Positions 1 through 8,200 of a DNA stretch of 64,000 nt are shown piece by piece; the stretch's first letter is position 1; each line of letters starts with the position of its first letter. Position numbers and translations under genes: made by a program. A model generated the notes under the pieces. That model did not search any database. It had not been told where the DNA came from and saw only the letters and a program-made list of their open reading frames with translations. Source of the stretch: Pseudomonas sp. TNT3. GTDB taxonomy: Bacteria; Pseudomonadota; Gammaproteobacteria; Pseudomonadales; Pseudomonadaceae. The stretch spans positions 124,001-188,000 of the forward strand of contig NZ_WFGV02000001.1 in the NCBI RefSeq assembly GCF_010095445.2, read 5' to 3'.

Positions 1-244
1 CCCGAAGCACCGCGATACCGACCCCCTTCGATCTGTACGCCGGTTCTACGACCATGGAGCGCAGCAATCCATCTGTCCCATGCGTTTCAAACCCTCCCCA
101 TCCAACAGTCTCACCATCCCGTGAGAACTCAAAAAAGGTTCGGCCTGGAAGATCAATATCGTCTGCTGGAAGGTCAGCAGATTTCAGCGCATCGCGAAAG
201 CGCTGCCACTGTCCTCCGGCTATTTCCTTTGCCTGGATCATCAT
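1..244 (-). CDS. arsN2: GNAT acetyltransferase, ArsN2-like, 5' part only
   Basis: Reading the minus strand from ATG at 244 gives an open frame of 81 codons that runs off the window start. It begins MMIQAKEIAGGQWQRF and contains LLRSMVVEPAYRSKGVG, the acetyl-CoA-binding R/Q-x-x-G-x-G/A region of the GNAT fold. A good ribosome site (GAGGGGAA) precedes the paired ATG codons. Small GNAT proteins called ArsN2 are common in Pseudomonas arsenic operons, and this gene is divergent from the ars operon across a shared operator region, so an arsenic-linked acetyltransferase is the likeliest role. GNAT membership is well supported; the ArsN2 assignment rests on context and on a partial sequence. The C-terminal half is outside the window. 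Confidence 0.6.
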   Translation of the reverse strand, partial: MMIQAKEIAGGQWQRFRDALKSADLPADDIDLPGRTFFEFSRDGETVGWGGFETHGTDGLLRSMVVEPAYRSKGVGIAVLR

Positions 245-319
245 CTTCCCCTCCATCCTCTCATCTCCGTTATGCCGACACGCATGGAACGTTAGGGCAC
301 ATGCCAAACAGCAGACATC

Positions 320-358
320 ATATTCGCTTTACCGAATATTCGCTAAAGCGTATATTCG
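320..358. promoter_or_regulatory. Probable ArsR operator between arsN2-like gene and arsC
   Basis: The motif ATATTCG occurs three times in direct orientation at 320, 336 and 352, exactly 16 bases apart. The same stretch holds an inverted repeat CGCTTTA (325-331) / TAAAGCG (344-350) and the perfect palindrome CGAATATTCG (333-342). It lies in the divergent intergenic region, just upstream of the first ars gene. AT-rich dyads in this position are the usual binding sites of ArsR repressors, and an arsR gene is two genes away. The regulator assignment is an inference. Confidence 0.6.
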
Positions 359-384
359 ATTTTCCATATGCATCGAGTTCCGCC

Positions 385-807
385 ATGAGCCCTGCTATCA
401 AAGTGCTTTTCGTGTGCGTTGCCAACTCAGCCCGCTCCCTGCTTGCAGAGGCTTTGCTGCGGCACACCGACCCGCGCTTCGAGGCCTTCAGCGCAGGATC
501 TGAACCGTCTGAGGTTGATCCGCGCACGACTCAGGCATTGGAGGCAGTTGGAGTCGATGCAACGGGCCTGCGCAGCAAGTCCCTCAGCGAGTTTCAAGCT
601 GATCGATTCGATTACGTAATCACTCTTTGTGATAAATCCGCAAGCGAGTGCCTACCAATGCCCAATGCAGGTGAAGTCATTGCCTGGGATTTTCCTGACC
701 CAGTAACCAGCGATGATCCTGGCGCATTTCGCCACACGCTCCACGACATCCACGAGCGCATCAAGCTCTTCGTTTTGGTCAAGACCAAACACCTGGAGGA
801 TCTATGA
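385..807 (+). CDS. arsC: Arsenate reductase, LMW-phosphatase/thioredoxin type (copy 1)
   Basis: The 140-residue protein starts at ATG 385 (MSPAIKVLFVCVANSARS). It has the CX5R phosphate/arsenate-binding loop (CVANSAR), the two later cysteines of thioredoxin-coupled ArsC in VITLCDKSASECLP, and the acid loop DFPDP. Proteins of this family reduce arsenate to arsenite in the cytoplasm through a cysteine relay. It is the first gene of the ars operon and its stop overlaps the arsR start by four bases. A much longer frame is open upstream to 121, but it crosses the operator and would not be translated from this promoter. The loop reads CVANS where CTGNS is more usual. Confidence 0.85.
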   Translation: MSPAIKVLFVCVANSARSLLAEALLRHTDPRFEAFSAGSEPSEVDPRTTQALEAVGVDATGLRSKSLSEFQADRFDYVITLCDKSASECLPMPNAGEVIAWDFPDPVTSDDPGAFRHTLHDIHERIKLFVLVKTKHLEDL

Positions 808-1160
808 CAGAACCCTTGAACCCCACCACCTTATTCAAGTGCCTTGCGGATGACACCCGAGCAAAAATTTCGCTGCTTGTCGTGAGTGAAGGTGAGCTGT
901 GTGTATGCGAGCTAACGGCAGCACTCGACCTGAGTCAGCCGAAGATTTCTCGTCATTTGGCGCTGCTGCGCTCTGCCGGTTTGTTGTTGGATCGTCGCCA
1001 AGGCCAATGGGTGTACTACCGACTGAATCCTGATTTGCCCGCGTGGGTGACTGCAGTTTTGAAGGACGTGGTAGACGCCAATCAGCAATGGCTGGAAACC
1101 GAGGCTAAGCGCCTCTGCGGCATGAACGACCGTCCGATCAACCAAGCCGTGTGTAGCTGA
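804..1160 (+). CDS. arsR: ArsR family arsenite-responsive repressor
   Basis: This 118-residue winged helix-turn-helix protein has the metal-site motif ELCVCEL around residues 31-37 and the recognition helix region SQPKISRHLALLRSAGLL, followed by the wing QGQWVYYRL. ArsR binds its operator until As(III) or Sb(III) ligates the cysteines. Its start overlaps the arsC stop (ATGA), so the two are translationally coupled, and arsB follows after 24 bases. It probably acts on the repeated ATATTCG region at 320-358 and may control both divergent transcripts. Length and motifs are standard for the family. Confidence 0.93.
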   Translation: MTEPLNPTTLFKCLADDTRAKISLLVVSEGELCVCELTAALDLSQPKISRHLALLRSAGLLLDRRQGQWVYYRLNPDLPAWVTAVLKDVVDANQQWLETEAKRLCGMNDRPINQAVCS

Positions 1161-1184
1161 CTCACGCCCAAACGGATTAATGAA

Positions 1185-2468
1185 ATGCTGATTGCTGTAT
1201 TGATCTTTATCGCCACCATCGTCCTTGTCATCTGGCAACCCAAGGGGCTTGGGGTTGGCTGGAGTGCGATGTTCGGTGCCATTTTGGCGTTGCTGGCAGG
1301 CGTCGTTACCCTCGCAGACATACCGGAGGTATGGCGCATAGTCTGGAATGCTACCGGAACGTTCATCGCGGTCATTATTATCAGTCTGTTGCTTGATGAG
1401 GCAGGCTTTTTCAAGTGGGCTGCGCTGCATGTGGCTCGATGGGGAGGCGGGAGCACCCGCAAGCTGTTCGCGTTTATCGTCCTGCTGGGCGCAGCGGTAT
1501 CGGCCCTGTTCGCCAATGACGGAGCAGCATTGATCCTCACACCCATTGTGATCGCGATGTTGCTGGAGTTGCGTTTTTCTCCTGCTGCTACGTTGGCATT
1601 CGTCATGGCAGCCGGTTTTATCGCCGATACGGCGAGCTTACCGCTGGTGGTTTCCAACCTGGTCAACATCGTTTCTGCCGACTACTTCGATATCGGCTTC
1701 AACGAATATGCTTCGATCATGGTGCCGGTAAACATCGTCAGCGTGGCGGCGACATTAGCCATGCTGCTGTGGTTTTTCCGCAAAGATTTACCAAAGACCT
1801 ATGATCTCAACCAACTGGACAATCCGGACGAGGCAATCAACGACCGGGCCACTTTTGTAGCCGGCTGGTGGGTGCTGGCACTCCTCCTGATCGGCTTCTT
1901 TGTCATTGAGCCATTGGGGGTGCCAATCAGCGCCATTGCAGCGGTCTGTGCATTCATTCTTTACGTCATCGCGGCTCGTGGTCACGCCATCAACACAAGC
2001 AAGGTACTCAAAGAGGCGCCATGGCAGGTAGTGATCTTTTCTTTGGGTATGTACCTGGTTGTTTATGGTCTGAAGAACGCCGGCCTGACCGACCACATTG
2101 CACAGATCCTGAACGTGTTCGCCGGTTATGGCGTTTGGGGCGCGTCCCTTGGTACAGGGCTGCTGACAGCGTTGCTGTCTTCGATCATGAACAACATGCC
2201 CACCGTTCTGGTAGGCGCCTTATCCATTCATGCCGCCGAAGTCGATGGTGTTGTCCAGCAAGCGATGGTTTACGCCAACATCATCGGCTGCGACTTGGGC
2301 CCGAAGATCACCCCAATTGGGAGCTTGGCAACTCTGTTGTGGCTGCACGTGCTCGCCCGGAAAAATATAACGATCAGCTGGGGTTACTACTTCAAGACCG
2401 GGATCGTGCTGACCGTGCCCATCCTCGTCGCCACATTGTCCGCCCTGGCACTGCGCCTCAGTTTTTGA
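1185..2468 (+). CDS. arsB: Arsenite efflux transporter ArsB
   Basis: The 427-residue, strongly hydrophobic protein opens with [21 protein letters not shown], the characteristic ArsB amino end, and has about twelve predicted membrane segments with loop motifs such as [13 protein letters not shown] and [10 protein letters not shown]. ArsB extrudes arsenite and antimonite across the inner membrane, driven by the membrane potential or by an ArsA ATPase. No arsA is present here, so it should act as a secondary carrier. It is full length and sits between arsR and the second arsC, 16 bases from the latter. Confidence 0.95.
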   Translation: MLIAVLIFIATIVLVIWQPKGLGVGWSAMFGAILALLAGVVTLADIPEVWRIVWNATGTFIAVIIISLLLDEAGFFKWAALHVARWGGGSTRKLFAFIVLLGAAVSALFANDGAALILTPIVIAMLLELRFSPAATLAFVMAAGFIADTASLPLVVSNLVNIVSADYFDIGFNEYASIMVPVNIVSVAATLAMLLWFFRKDLPKTYDLNQLDNPDEAINDRATFVAGWWVLALLLIGFFVIEPLGVPISAIAAVCAFILYVIAARGHAINTSKVLKEAPWQVVIFSLGMYLVVYGLKNAGLTDHIAQILNVFAGYGVWGASLGTGLLTALLSSIMNNMPTVLVGALSIHAAEVDGVVQQAMVYANIIGCDLGPKITPIGSLATLLWLHVLARKNITISWGYYFKTGIVLTVPILVATLSALALRLSF

Positions 2469-2484
2469 ATCAAGGAATCGTCTG

Positions 2485-2955
2485 ATGAAAGTCTTGTTCA
2501 TGTGCACTCACAACAGCTGCCGCAGCATTCTGTCCGAGGCGCTATTCAACCACTTGGCGCCCGAGGGTGTAGAAGCCGTCAGCTCAGGAAGCTTTCCCAG
2601 TGGCCGGGTGAATCAACGGGCATTGCAAACGCTGGAGGCGGCGGGTATCTCCACGGCGGGCTTGAGCAGCAAGGCTTCGGATGCTTTTGAAGGCTCGCCT
2701 CCCGACATCGTGATCACTGTCTGTGACCGGGCTGCGGGTGAGGCATGCCCAATTTTCTTTGGGCCAGCTTTGAAGGCGCATTGGGGTCTGGCCGACCCGT
2801 CTGACGCTAGCGGGTCGGAAGCCGAGATTACCGCAGCGTTTGAAACCACACTCGCCAAAATTCACGAGCGCGTGAGCGCATTTCTTGCGCTGCCACTGAA
2901 GACCATCAGCGCTGAACAGTTGAAAGCTGAACTGAATCGCATCGGTTCGCTTTAA
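2485..2955 (+). CDS. arsC: Arsenate reductase, LMW-phosphatase type (copy 2)
   Basis: The 156-residue protein begins [14 protein letters not shown], with a CX5R loop (CTHNSCR) and downstream cysteines in [14 protein letters not shown]. It is the standard ArsC that follows arsB in Pseudomonas ars operons and reduces arsenate for export by ArsB. It differs clearly from the copy at 385: the loop sequence and the C-terminal tail are distinct, so this is not a recent local duplication. The ribosome site AAGGAAT precedes the ATG. Together with the genes at 385 and 3737 it makes three intact arsenate reductases in one operon. Confidence 0.93.
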   Translation: MKVLFMCTHNSCRSILSEALFNHLAPEGVEAVSSGSFPSGRVNQRALQTLEAAGISTAGLSSKASDAFEGSPPDIVITVCDRAAGEACPIFFGPALKAHWGLADPSDASGSEAEITAAFETTLAKIHERVSAFLALPLKTISAEQLKAELNRIGSL

Positions 2956-3002
2956 AGATCAACCGAGGCGGTGCCCAACCTGGCGCCGCCGTAGGAGTTT
3001 TT

Positions 3003-3716
3003 ATGCAAGACATATTGCCGAACGTACATGCCGACCTGTTCGATATTCCTTCGCTGGAGCAACTGTCGCCTCGTACGCTTTCGCTCCATAAACCTCGCAT
3101 TCTTCTGCTGTATGGATCAACGCGAGAGCGCTCATTCAGCCGGTTAGTTACGCAAGAGGCGGCACGCCTGCTGAATGAGTTAGGCGCTGAAACCAAGATC
3201 TTTGACCCATCGGGTCTGCCGCTGCCGGACGACGCTCCCGATACACATCCCAAGGTCGCTGAACTGCGCGAGCTGATGCAATGGTCTGAGGGGCAGGTGT
3301 GGTGCTCCCCTGAGCGTCACGGCTCCATGAGTGCGGTATTCAAAACCCAAATTGACTGGGTTCCGCTGGCGATTGGCGCTGTACGACCTACGCAAGGAAA
3401 AACCCTTGCTGTGATGCAAGTCTGTGGCGGTTCCCAATCCTTCAACGTGGTTAACCAGCTGCGGGTACTTGGACGGTGGATGCGGATGTTTACCATCCCT
3501 AACCAGTCCTCCGTGGCCAAGGCGTTCACCGAGTTCGATGAAGCAGGCCGTATGAAACCTTCCTCGTACTACGACCGTCTCGTGGACGTGATGGAAGAAC
3601 TGATGAAGCTAACCCTGCTGTTGCGGGATCGCCAGGATTATTTGGTTGATCGGTACTCCGAGCGTAAAGAGTCCGCCGAAGAGCTGTCCAAACGCGTCAA
3701 TCAGCGCTCCATCTAA
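3003..3716 (+). CDS. arsH: Organoarsenical oxidase / NADPH-FMN reductase ArsH
   Basis: The 237-residue flavodoxin-fold protein has the FMN phosphate-binding motif [14 protein letters not shown] near residue 35 and the conserved segment [20 protein letters not shown]. ArsH oxidises trivalent organoarsenicals to less toxic pentavalent forms and reduces quinones with NADPH. A ribosome site (GTAGGAG) lies just upstream. It follows arsC copy 2 by 47 bases and precedes the third arsC by 20, so all are probably one transcript. Length is normal for the family. Confidence 0.95.
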   Translation: MQDILPNVHADLFDIPSLEQLSPRTLSLHKPRILLLYGSTRERSFSRLVTQEAARLLNELGAETKIFDPSGLPLPDDAPDTHPKVAELRELMQWSEGQVWCSPERHGSMSAVFKTQIDWVPLAIGAVRPTQGKTLAVMQVCGGSQSFNVVNQLRVLGRWMRMFTIPNQSSVAKAFTEFDEAGRMKPSSYYDRLVDVMEELMKLTLLLRDRQDYLVDRYSERKESAEELSKRVNQRSI

Positions 3717-3736
3717 CAACAGCACGAGGAAGCGAT

Positions 3737-4159
3737 ATGAGCCAGATCACGATCTACCACAACCCCGAATGCGGCACCTCTCGCAACACGTTGGAGTTGA
3801 TCCGTAACAGCGGGGAAGAACCGACAGTTATCGAATACCTGAAGACCCCGCCTGATCGCACCATGCTTGTCAGGTTGATCAAGGATATGGGTATCGAGGT
3901 GCGGGCCCTCCTTCGTATCAAAGGCACTCCTTACGAGGAGCTGGGATTGGGCGATGCATCGCTGACGAAAGAACAGCTCATAGATGCCATGATGGCTCAC
4001 GCTATCCTGATCAATCGCCCCATCGTCGTGACGCCCATGGGGACACGCTTGTGTCGTCCTTCAGAGGCAGTCCTCGACCTGTTACCGCGAGAGCAGCGTG
4101 GCAGCTTCATCAAAGAAGACGGACAAGTCGTCATTGATGAGCAAGGTCGCAGAGTCTGA
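3737..4159 (+). CDS. arsC: Arsenate reductase, glutaredoxin type (copy 3)
   Basis: The 140-residue protein is the ArsC/Spx thioredoxin-fold type: ITIYHNPECGTSRNTLELI holds the catalytic Cys near residue 12, and the arsenate-binding arginine triad is placed as in the E. coli plasmid enzyme (the region DRTMLVRLIKDMG is typical, with RPIVVTPMGTRLCRPSE near the C-terminus). It reduces arsenate using glutathione and glutaredoxin. AGGAAG lies ahead of the ATG. It is mechanistically unrelated to the two other ArsC proteins in this operon, giving the cell both thioredoxin- and glutathione-dependent arsenate reduction. A short remnant resembling this gene also occurs near 36163. Confidence 0.95.
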   Translation: MSQITIYHNPECGTSRNTLELIRNSGEEPTVIEYLKTPPDRTMLVRLIKDMGIEVRALLRIKGTPYEELGLGDASLTKEQLIDAMMAHAILINRPIVVTPMGTRLCRPSEAVLDLLPREQRGSFIKEDGQVVIDEQGRRV

Positions 4160-4196
4160 AACGACACCGGCGAATTGTCGCCATTGAGTCGAGAGG

Positions 4197-4512
4197 ATGC
4201 TGGTGAGTCAGAATTCGAAACTTGATGTTGTAGTCATTGGTGGTGGCCAGTCCGCGCTCACCGTAGCCTATTTTTTGAGGCGTACAGGCCTTTCCTACGC
4301 ATTACTCGACACCGAGTAAGCACCGGGAGGGGCCTGGCGGCATGGATGGGATTCTCTCCGATTATTCTCGCCGCCTGCTTGGAGCTCAATCGCCGGCTGG
4401 CCCATGCCAGCAGTATCCGGAGGGGACTCCTGGGCGGGACGATGTGGGTCGACTATCTGACTCAGTATGAGCGCATATATGACTTCCCCATTAACCGTAC
4501 CACGCAGGTGCC
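4197..4512 (+). pseudogene. arsO: ArsO-like flavin monooxygenase, broken
   Basis: From ATG 4197 the frame gives [21 protein letters not shown], a Rossmann FAD-binding start (GGGQSA), then a TAA at 4317. The frame continues as [16 protein letters not shown] and [11 protein letters not shown], both typical of ArsO and related flavin monooxygenases of ars operons, and stops at TGA 4458. The next conserved piece, [16 protein letters not shown], is in another frame. Homology ends near 4512, where IS66 sequence begins. An in-frame stop, a frameshift and truncation make this clearly dead. It was probably the last gene of the ars operon. Confidence 0.8.
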
Positions 4513-5064
4513 TTGCGCGACGCGGTGCTTACACGGCGCAAGTTCTTCGAGCTACACGCCACCAATAAAAGCCAGCTTGCCGAGCAGGCCTTGCGTTACA
4601 TCCAGTTGCTGTACGAAATCGAGAGCGAAGTGCGCGACCTGGAGCAGAATTTACGGCGCCGAATACGGCAAGAAAAAGCCGTATCGGTGATGGATAGGCT
4701 GCATGCGTAGATGATCGCCCGGCGTGATCTTGTGCCTGAAGGCTCGGCCATCAGCAAAGCACTCGACTACAGCCTTAAACGCTGGGCAGCGCTGTCGCGC
4801 TACCTCGATGACGGGGCCATACCCATCGATAATAATTGGGCGGAGAACCAAATCCGACCCTGGGCTCTTGGACGCAAAAACTGGCTCTTTGCAGGATCGC
4901 TACGCAGCGGCAAACGGACTGTGACGATCATGAGCTTGATCCAGTCGGCGCAGCTTAACGGGCATGATCCGTATGCTTATATAAAGGACGTCCTCACGCA
5001 CCTGCCGACGCAGCGGGCGAGTGAAATCGATCAGTTGCTTCCGCATAAGTGGCAGCCGGTTTAA
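4513..5064 (+). pseudogene. IS66 transposase TnpC, C-terminal fragment
   Basis: The frame contains ARRKFFELHATNKSQLAEQAL-like and DNNWAENQIRPWALGRKNWLFAG segments diagnostic of IS66 family transposases, and ends with LPTQRASEIDQLLPHKW, the usual TnpC tail. An amber codon at 4708-4710 replaces the tryptophan expected before MIARRDLVPEG. The N-terminal half is missing and the 5' side abuts the arsO remnant, so insertion or recombination here removed the rest of arsO. The 3' non-coding end continues to roughly 5100 (acgcatac region), matching two other IS66 tails at 7303-7455 and 33989-34130. Confidence 0.88.
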
Positions 5065-5203
5065 TTACGCAAGGCATGATGCCCAGACGCATACCTACTT
5101 CTGATTTGAAGCAACATTTAACGTTTCTGGTATGTGCAAGCCTGTATATCTTCGCATTTGAGTGCGTGAACCGACCCCTGTAGGAACCGATCCACGCTAT
5201 TGC

Positions 5204-6814
5204 TTACTTCACTAACTCGACTTCGCTCGGACGCCAGGTTTTGGCGAAGAAAGGCTCCAGCGGGCTGTAGAGGCGCAGGCATGGTATGAAGCCTTTACCG
5301 GGCATGGTCTGGATCCAGTTGCCGCGTTTCACACCATCGGGTTGCGTTGGCCCGAAGTAGATCGTTGTCGAGCCGTCAGTGCTTGGCTCAGCCGCCGGCG
5401 ATGGGAAGCTCTGGCTGCCGGCGCGTGGATAATTCTGTGGCGTGTCGAGCATCGAACGGGACATTGTGTCGTAAAGCGTGAACGACCAGAATTTCGCGGC
5501 TGGGATGTCCTTTGGCAATGTCACCTTGTAGGTCTTGGCACCATCGAAGTAGTCTTTCTGGGCATCGACCATAGTCCACAAATACGTGGAGCCAACGCCG
5601 GGCAGTCGCATGGCCATCGCGGGCGTGATACCGGTGACGCCATAGAAGAAAGCTCGGCGCGCCTCCAACTGGCGGTATCCGGTAGGAGGGAAGGGTTTAA
5701 CCCCTTCCTTGGTAATCATCGGGATGGGCGTTTCGAACTCGTGGCCGGTGGCGAACAGCATGTTCTGCCAGTTGGCATCGGGGTAGTAATACCAACTGCG
5801 GTCGCGCGGATTCATGAACAGGCTGCGTGACGTCGCGTTGGCCACCGCCAGTGCTTCCGTGAGAATTTTCTTCATGCGTGCATCAGGCATGAAGGCCTTG
5901 CCCTTGACGATACCGATCTCGGCGATGGGCCCCATCAACTCGGGATCGAGACTGGTGGCCGGTTCTTGCTGCACGACTTCGTTCAACATTTCGAAGTACG
6001 AAAAGTCGTTCGGCGGAATGGTGTTCATCACCTTGCCCGAGCCTTCATGGAACACGGTCGGCGGTGGCGGGCTGATCGGGCCAAGGTTGGCCTTGCCCGC
6101 TAGGAACTCAGCGATCGGTGTGCCGACACCGCCAGCCGTGTAGGGATAGACCTTGGTGAGCTTCTTGATCTGCTCTACCACCGGCTTAGGATCGTTGCCA
6201 TTCTCGATGAACGCTCGGGCAAACCAAACGCCGTGGGTGGTTTTGGAGTGAGCGACGTTGAATTCGCCTTCAGGCAAGGAACCCGCGTAACCCGGCGGGA
6301 CGATCAGGTACTTACCGCCTTCGCCGCGGTCAGGCCCTGGCAGGCCCAAGTCGATGATCCAACGGAACCAAGCATCCTGAACCGTGCCAAGGACACCCGG
6401 CGGGACTTCCACCACTATCGGCCCATTCGAGAGGTCGAAGCCGGAGATGATATAGATCGTGTCGGCGTTGGGCGTTAGGAACAGCGACTTGGCATCCATC
6501 AGCTCCGAGAAGACGATCACCTCGTTGTCCTTCACACCGATGTCTTGCAGCCCCTTGCGAATGGCGTGGATGCTGACGCCTTGCAGGGTGTCCGCAAACG
6601 CGCGAGTTGCGTGCGAGAAGTCCAAGTGATCATAGACCTTATCGAGGGTTTCCTTGCTGGGCTGGCCGTCCTTGAATTCTAGTGTGCCAAGCCGCGTTTC
6701 GATCTTGGCGGGCGTCGTGATCGGCTCTGGGATCGTCTCGGCCCATGCGCAGGTAGCGAACAACAGGCTGGCAATCACAGTGCCGCCCTGACCGATGCCG
6801 GGGAACGTTTTCAT
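5204..6814 (-). CDS. Exported DUF1254/DUF1214 domain protein
   Basis: The 536-residue protein starts at ATG 6814 behind AGGAG. It has a signal peptide (MKTFPGIGQGGTVIASLLFA, cleaved near CAWA/ET), a DUF1254 region (about residues 60-200, with TPNADTIYI), and a C-terminal DUF1214 domain (about 400-520, with KFWSFTLYDT and PDGVKRGNWIQT). Such proteins are periplasmic, common in proteobacteria, and have no settled biochemical role. A longer open frame to 6982 runs through IS debris and is not the start. The gene stands alone between an IS66 fragment and an IS3 end, so it is probably island cargo. Confidence 0.85.
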   Translation of the reverse strand: MKTFPGIGQGGTVIASLLFATCAWAETIPEPITTPAKIETRLGTLEFKDGQPSKETLDKVYDHLDFSHATRAFADTLQGVSIHAIRKGLQDIGVKDNEVIVFSELMDAKSLFLTPNADTIYIISGFDLSNGPIVVEVPPGVLGTVQDAWFRWIIDLGLPGPDRGEGGKYLIVPPGYAGSLPEGEFNVAHSKTTHGVWFARAFIENGNDPKPVVEQIKKLTKVYPYTAGGVGTPIAEFLAGKANLGPISPPPPTVFHEGSGKVMNTIPPNDFSYFEMLNEVVQQEPATSLDPELMGPIAEIGIVKGKAFMPDARMKKILTEALAVANATSRSLFMNPRDRSWYYYPDANWQNMLFATGHEFETPIPMITKEGVKPFPPTGYRQLEARRAFFYGVTGITPAMAMRLPGVGSTYLWTMVDAQKDYFDGAKTYKVTLPKDIPAAKFWSFTLYDTMSRSMLDTPQNYPRAGSQSFPSPAAEPSTDGSTTIYFGPTQPDGVKRGNWIQTMPGKGFIPCLRLYSPLEPFFAKTWRPSEVELVK

Positions 6815-6943
6815 TGATATCACTCCTCGTGTGTTTTTTGCTTTTGTGCAGGCGATGCCTTCCGTAGCTCTTAATCTGAGGCGGCCCCAACATAGGGGGT
6901 ACTGTCCACCCCGTAAAACCCGAAAAGCGTTACACAGCGAGCT

Positions 6944-6975
6944 TGGAGAGTGTCTAGAAAACCCGGGGCGATTCA
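6944..6975 (-). mobile_element. IS3-family terminal fragment
   Basis: On the minus strand this reads TGAATCGCCCCGGGTTTTC followed by TAGACAC. The same end, TGAATCGCCCCGGGTTTCG then CAGACACC, precedes a recognisable IS3 OrfA fragment at 32365. It is therefore a solitary terminal scrap of that IS. It lies just upstream of the DUF1254 gene and explains the spurious N-terminal extension of that frame. Confidence 0.65.
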
Positions 6976-7159
6976 TCAGCAAAGCTCATTTTTATGGCAT
7001 CCGCCATTGCATCGCGAAAAATCGAACGATTCCCGGCAAGAATTATCAGCGCGCAAGTTACTACTTGCTGAAAATTTCAGCATTGCTACCTACGTTCTCC
7101 GCGCTGCTATTCAAATTTCTAGCGAACAGTTCGACTTTCTCCTCGGAGCAAATACCACT

Positions 7160-7276
7160 ATGTACTCGCCCCGAAACCTGCTTGTCGGCGCCGCGTTGGC
7201 CGGTCTCCTGCTCGGTGGTTACACCTCAAAAGTTACCGAGACGACGCAATACTCCGGTTACGGCAGTGGGCAATAA
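7160..7276 (+). pseudogene. Truncated DUF3313-like lipoprotein with damaged lipobox
   Basis: The 38-codon frame reads MYSPRNLLVGAALAGLLLGG then YTSKVTETTQYSG and soon stops. It closely resembles the amino end of DUF3313 lipoproteins (LLLGGCTSKVTEPxQYSGF), but the lipobox cysteine is tyrosine (GGYTS) and the protein ends where the mature domain should begin. Downstream sequence switches to an IS66 tail at about 7303. I read it as the 5' stump of a lipoprotein gene cut by an IS and then mutated. Confidence 0.55.
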
Positions 7277-7302
7277 TTAGCCCGATCCAAATGGTTCGGC
7301 TA

Positions 7303-7455
7303 TACGGGAACCCGTCGGCCTATTGGAAGGATGTCCTCACGCGCCTGCCAACGAAACGGGTGATTGAGATTGCGGGAGGATATTTGTGGAGCTGCTGTCG
7401 CATATATGGTTGTTGGTTTGATTACACAAGACGTGATGCGCGGACGCATACGGTT
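7303..7455 (+). mobile_element. IS66 right-end remnant with TnpC tail codons
   Basis: The translation NPSAYWKDVLTRLPTKRVIEI matches the TnpC carboxyl end seen at 4513-5064 (DPYAYIKDVLTHLPTQRASEI). After divergence the sequence regains similarity in the non-coding IS66 end (gattacacaagacgtgatgcg, compare attacgcaaggcatgatgc at 5066). It is non-functional. Confidence 0.7.
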
Positions 7456-7583
7456 GTGAGTCAAGGCGACATTGGCAATCGAGATGTCAGGCTGTGCGCA
7501 GTAGGCAATGACCTGAACGTTGAAGGATTTGGAATAGATACGGCGTTCTTGTGGCATGGGCATCCGCTTAAAAAGGCTAAAAA

Positions 7584-7962
7584 TGGTGTCCACTTAAATT
7601 GATCTGTCCCCGAAATGTTGGACGCGTTCTATGCCCGCCGTGCTTGACTCCTGTATTCCACAGGGCTCGGGCCACTGAGCTTCAGTCTTATTCGCGATGA
7701 TTTTTGGTAGTGTATGTAGTCCTCAATACCTGCTTCAAGCTCATCGATACTGTCGAATTTTTAAGGTAAAAGAACTTGGATTTCAGCGTGCCACAAAAAA
7801 AACTTTCCATACCCAACGATGCGAACTCTCTGTGACCTGCGCTCCCCGACCAGTAATCTTCACCAACCGACAGTTTCGTCTGGTCTGTGCATTTTTTCAT
7901 GACACCACCCAATGTTACTGTCCAACATTTCGGTGTCAGATCACAATTTTAGGTGGACACCA
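7584..7962 (-). mobile_element. Internally deleted IS3-family element with intact inverted ends
   Basis: The element begins TGGTGTCCAC (7584) and ends with its complement GTGGACACCA (7962). About 40 bases at each end are inverted copies with few differences, including ATCTG and CCGAAATGTTGGAC. Inside, on the minus strand, are pieces of an OrfB transposase: MESFF, CGTLKSKFFYLK, then in another frame DELEAGIEDYIHYQKSSRI and SGPSPVEYRSQA. Frameshifts and a large internal deletion leave 379 bp. A scrap of the same end is at 51336-51390. It could still be mobilised in trans if a full copy exists elsewhere. Confidence 0.75.
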
Positions 7963-8175
7963 TCGCCACAAGCGACGGTGTCGGGAAGGTGTGTTGCCCG
8001 GACGGTTACCAATCAACCACCTTTCTCGCGGGCCAGGGATACCTCTCAAGCCGAAAAACCCTAGTTCTTACCTCGAGCTTTTTTTCATCAGCACTCCGGT
8101 AGGATTCGGCTGTACTCCGTCCGGAAACTGGACAGTCGTAGAGCTAAAGCTCTCAGGATAGATTGCATTAATAGA

Positions 8176-8196
8176 TCATCACTTCAGTGGTGATGA
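8176..8196. terminator. Hairpin after the chemotaxis transducer gene
   Basis: TCATCAC (8176-8182) and GTGATGA (8190-8196) form a seven-base stem with a seven-base loop, just past the stop of the minus-strand gene at 8201. There is no clear T-run, so termination is only probable. Confidence 0.4.
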
Positions 8197-8200
8197 CACA

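Noticed and set aside
912..1669. Long minus-strand frames opposite arsR and arsB
   Set aside because: They are antisense shadows of strong ars genes, without motifs or ribosome sites.
5342..6143. Plus-strand frames opposite the DUF1254 gene
   Set aside because: Low-complexity translations with no family features; they mirror the codon bias of the real gene.
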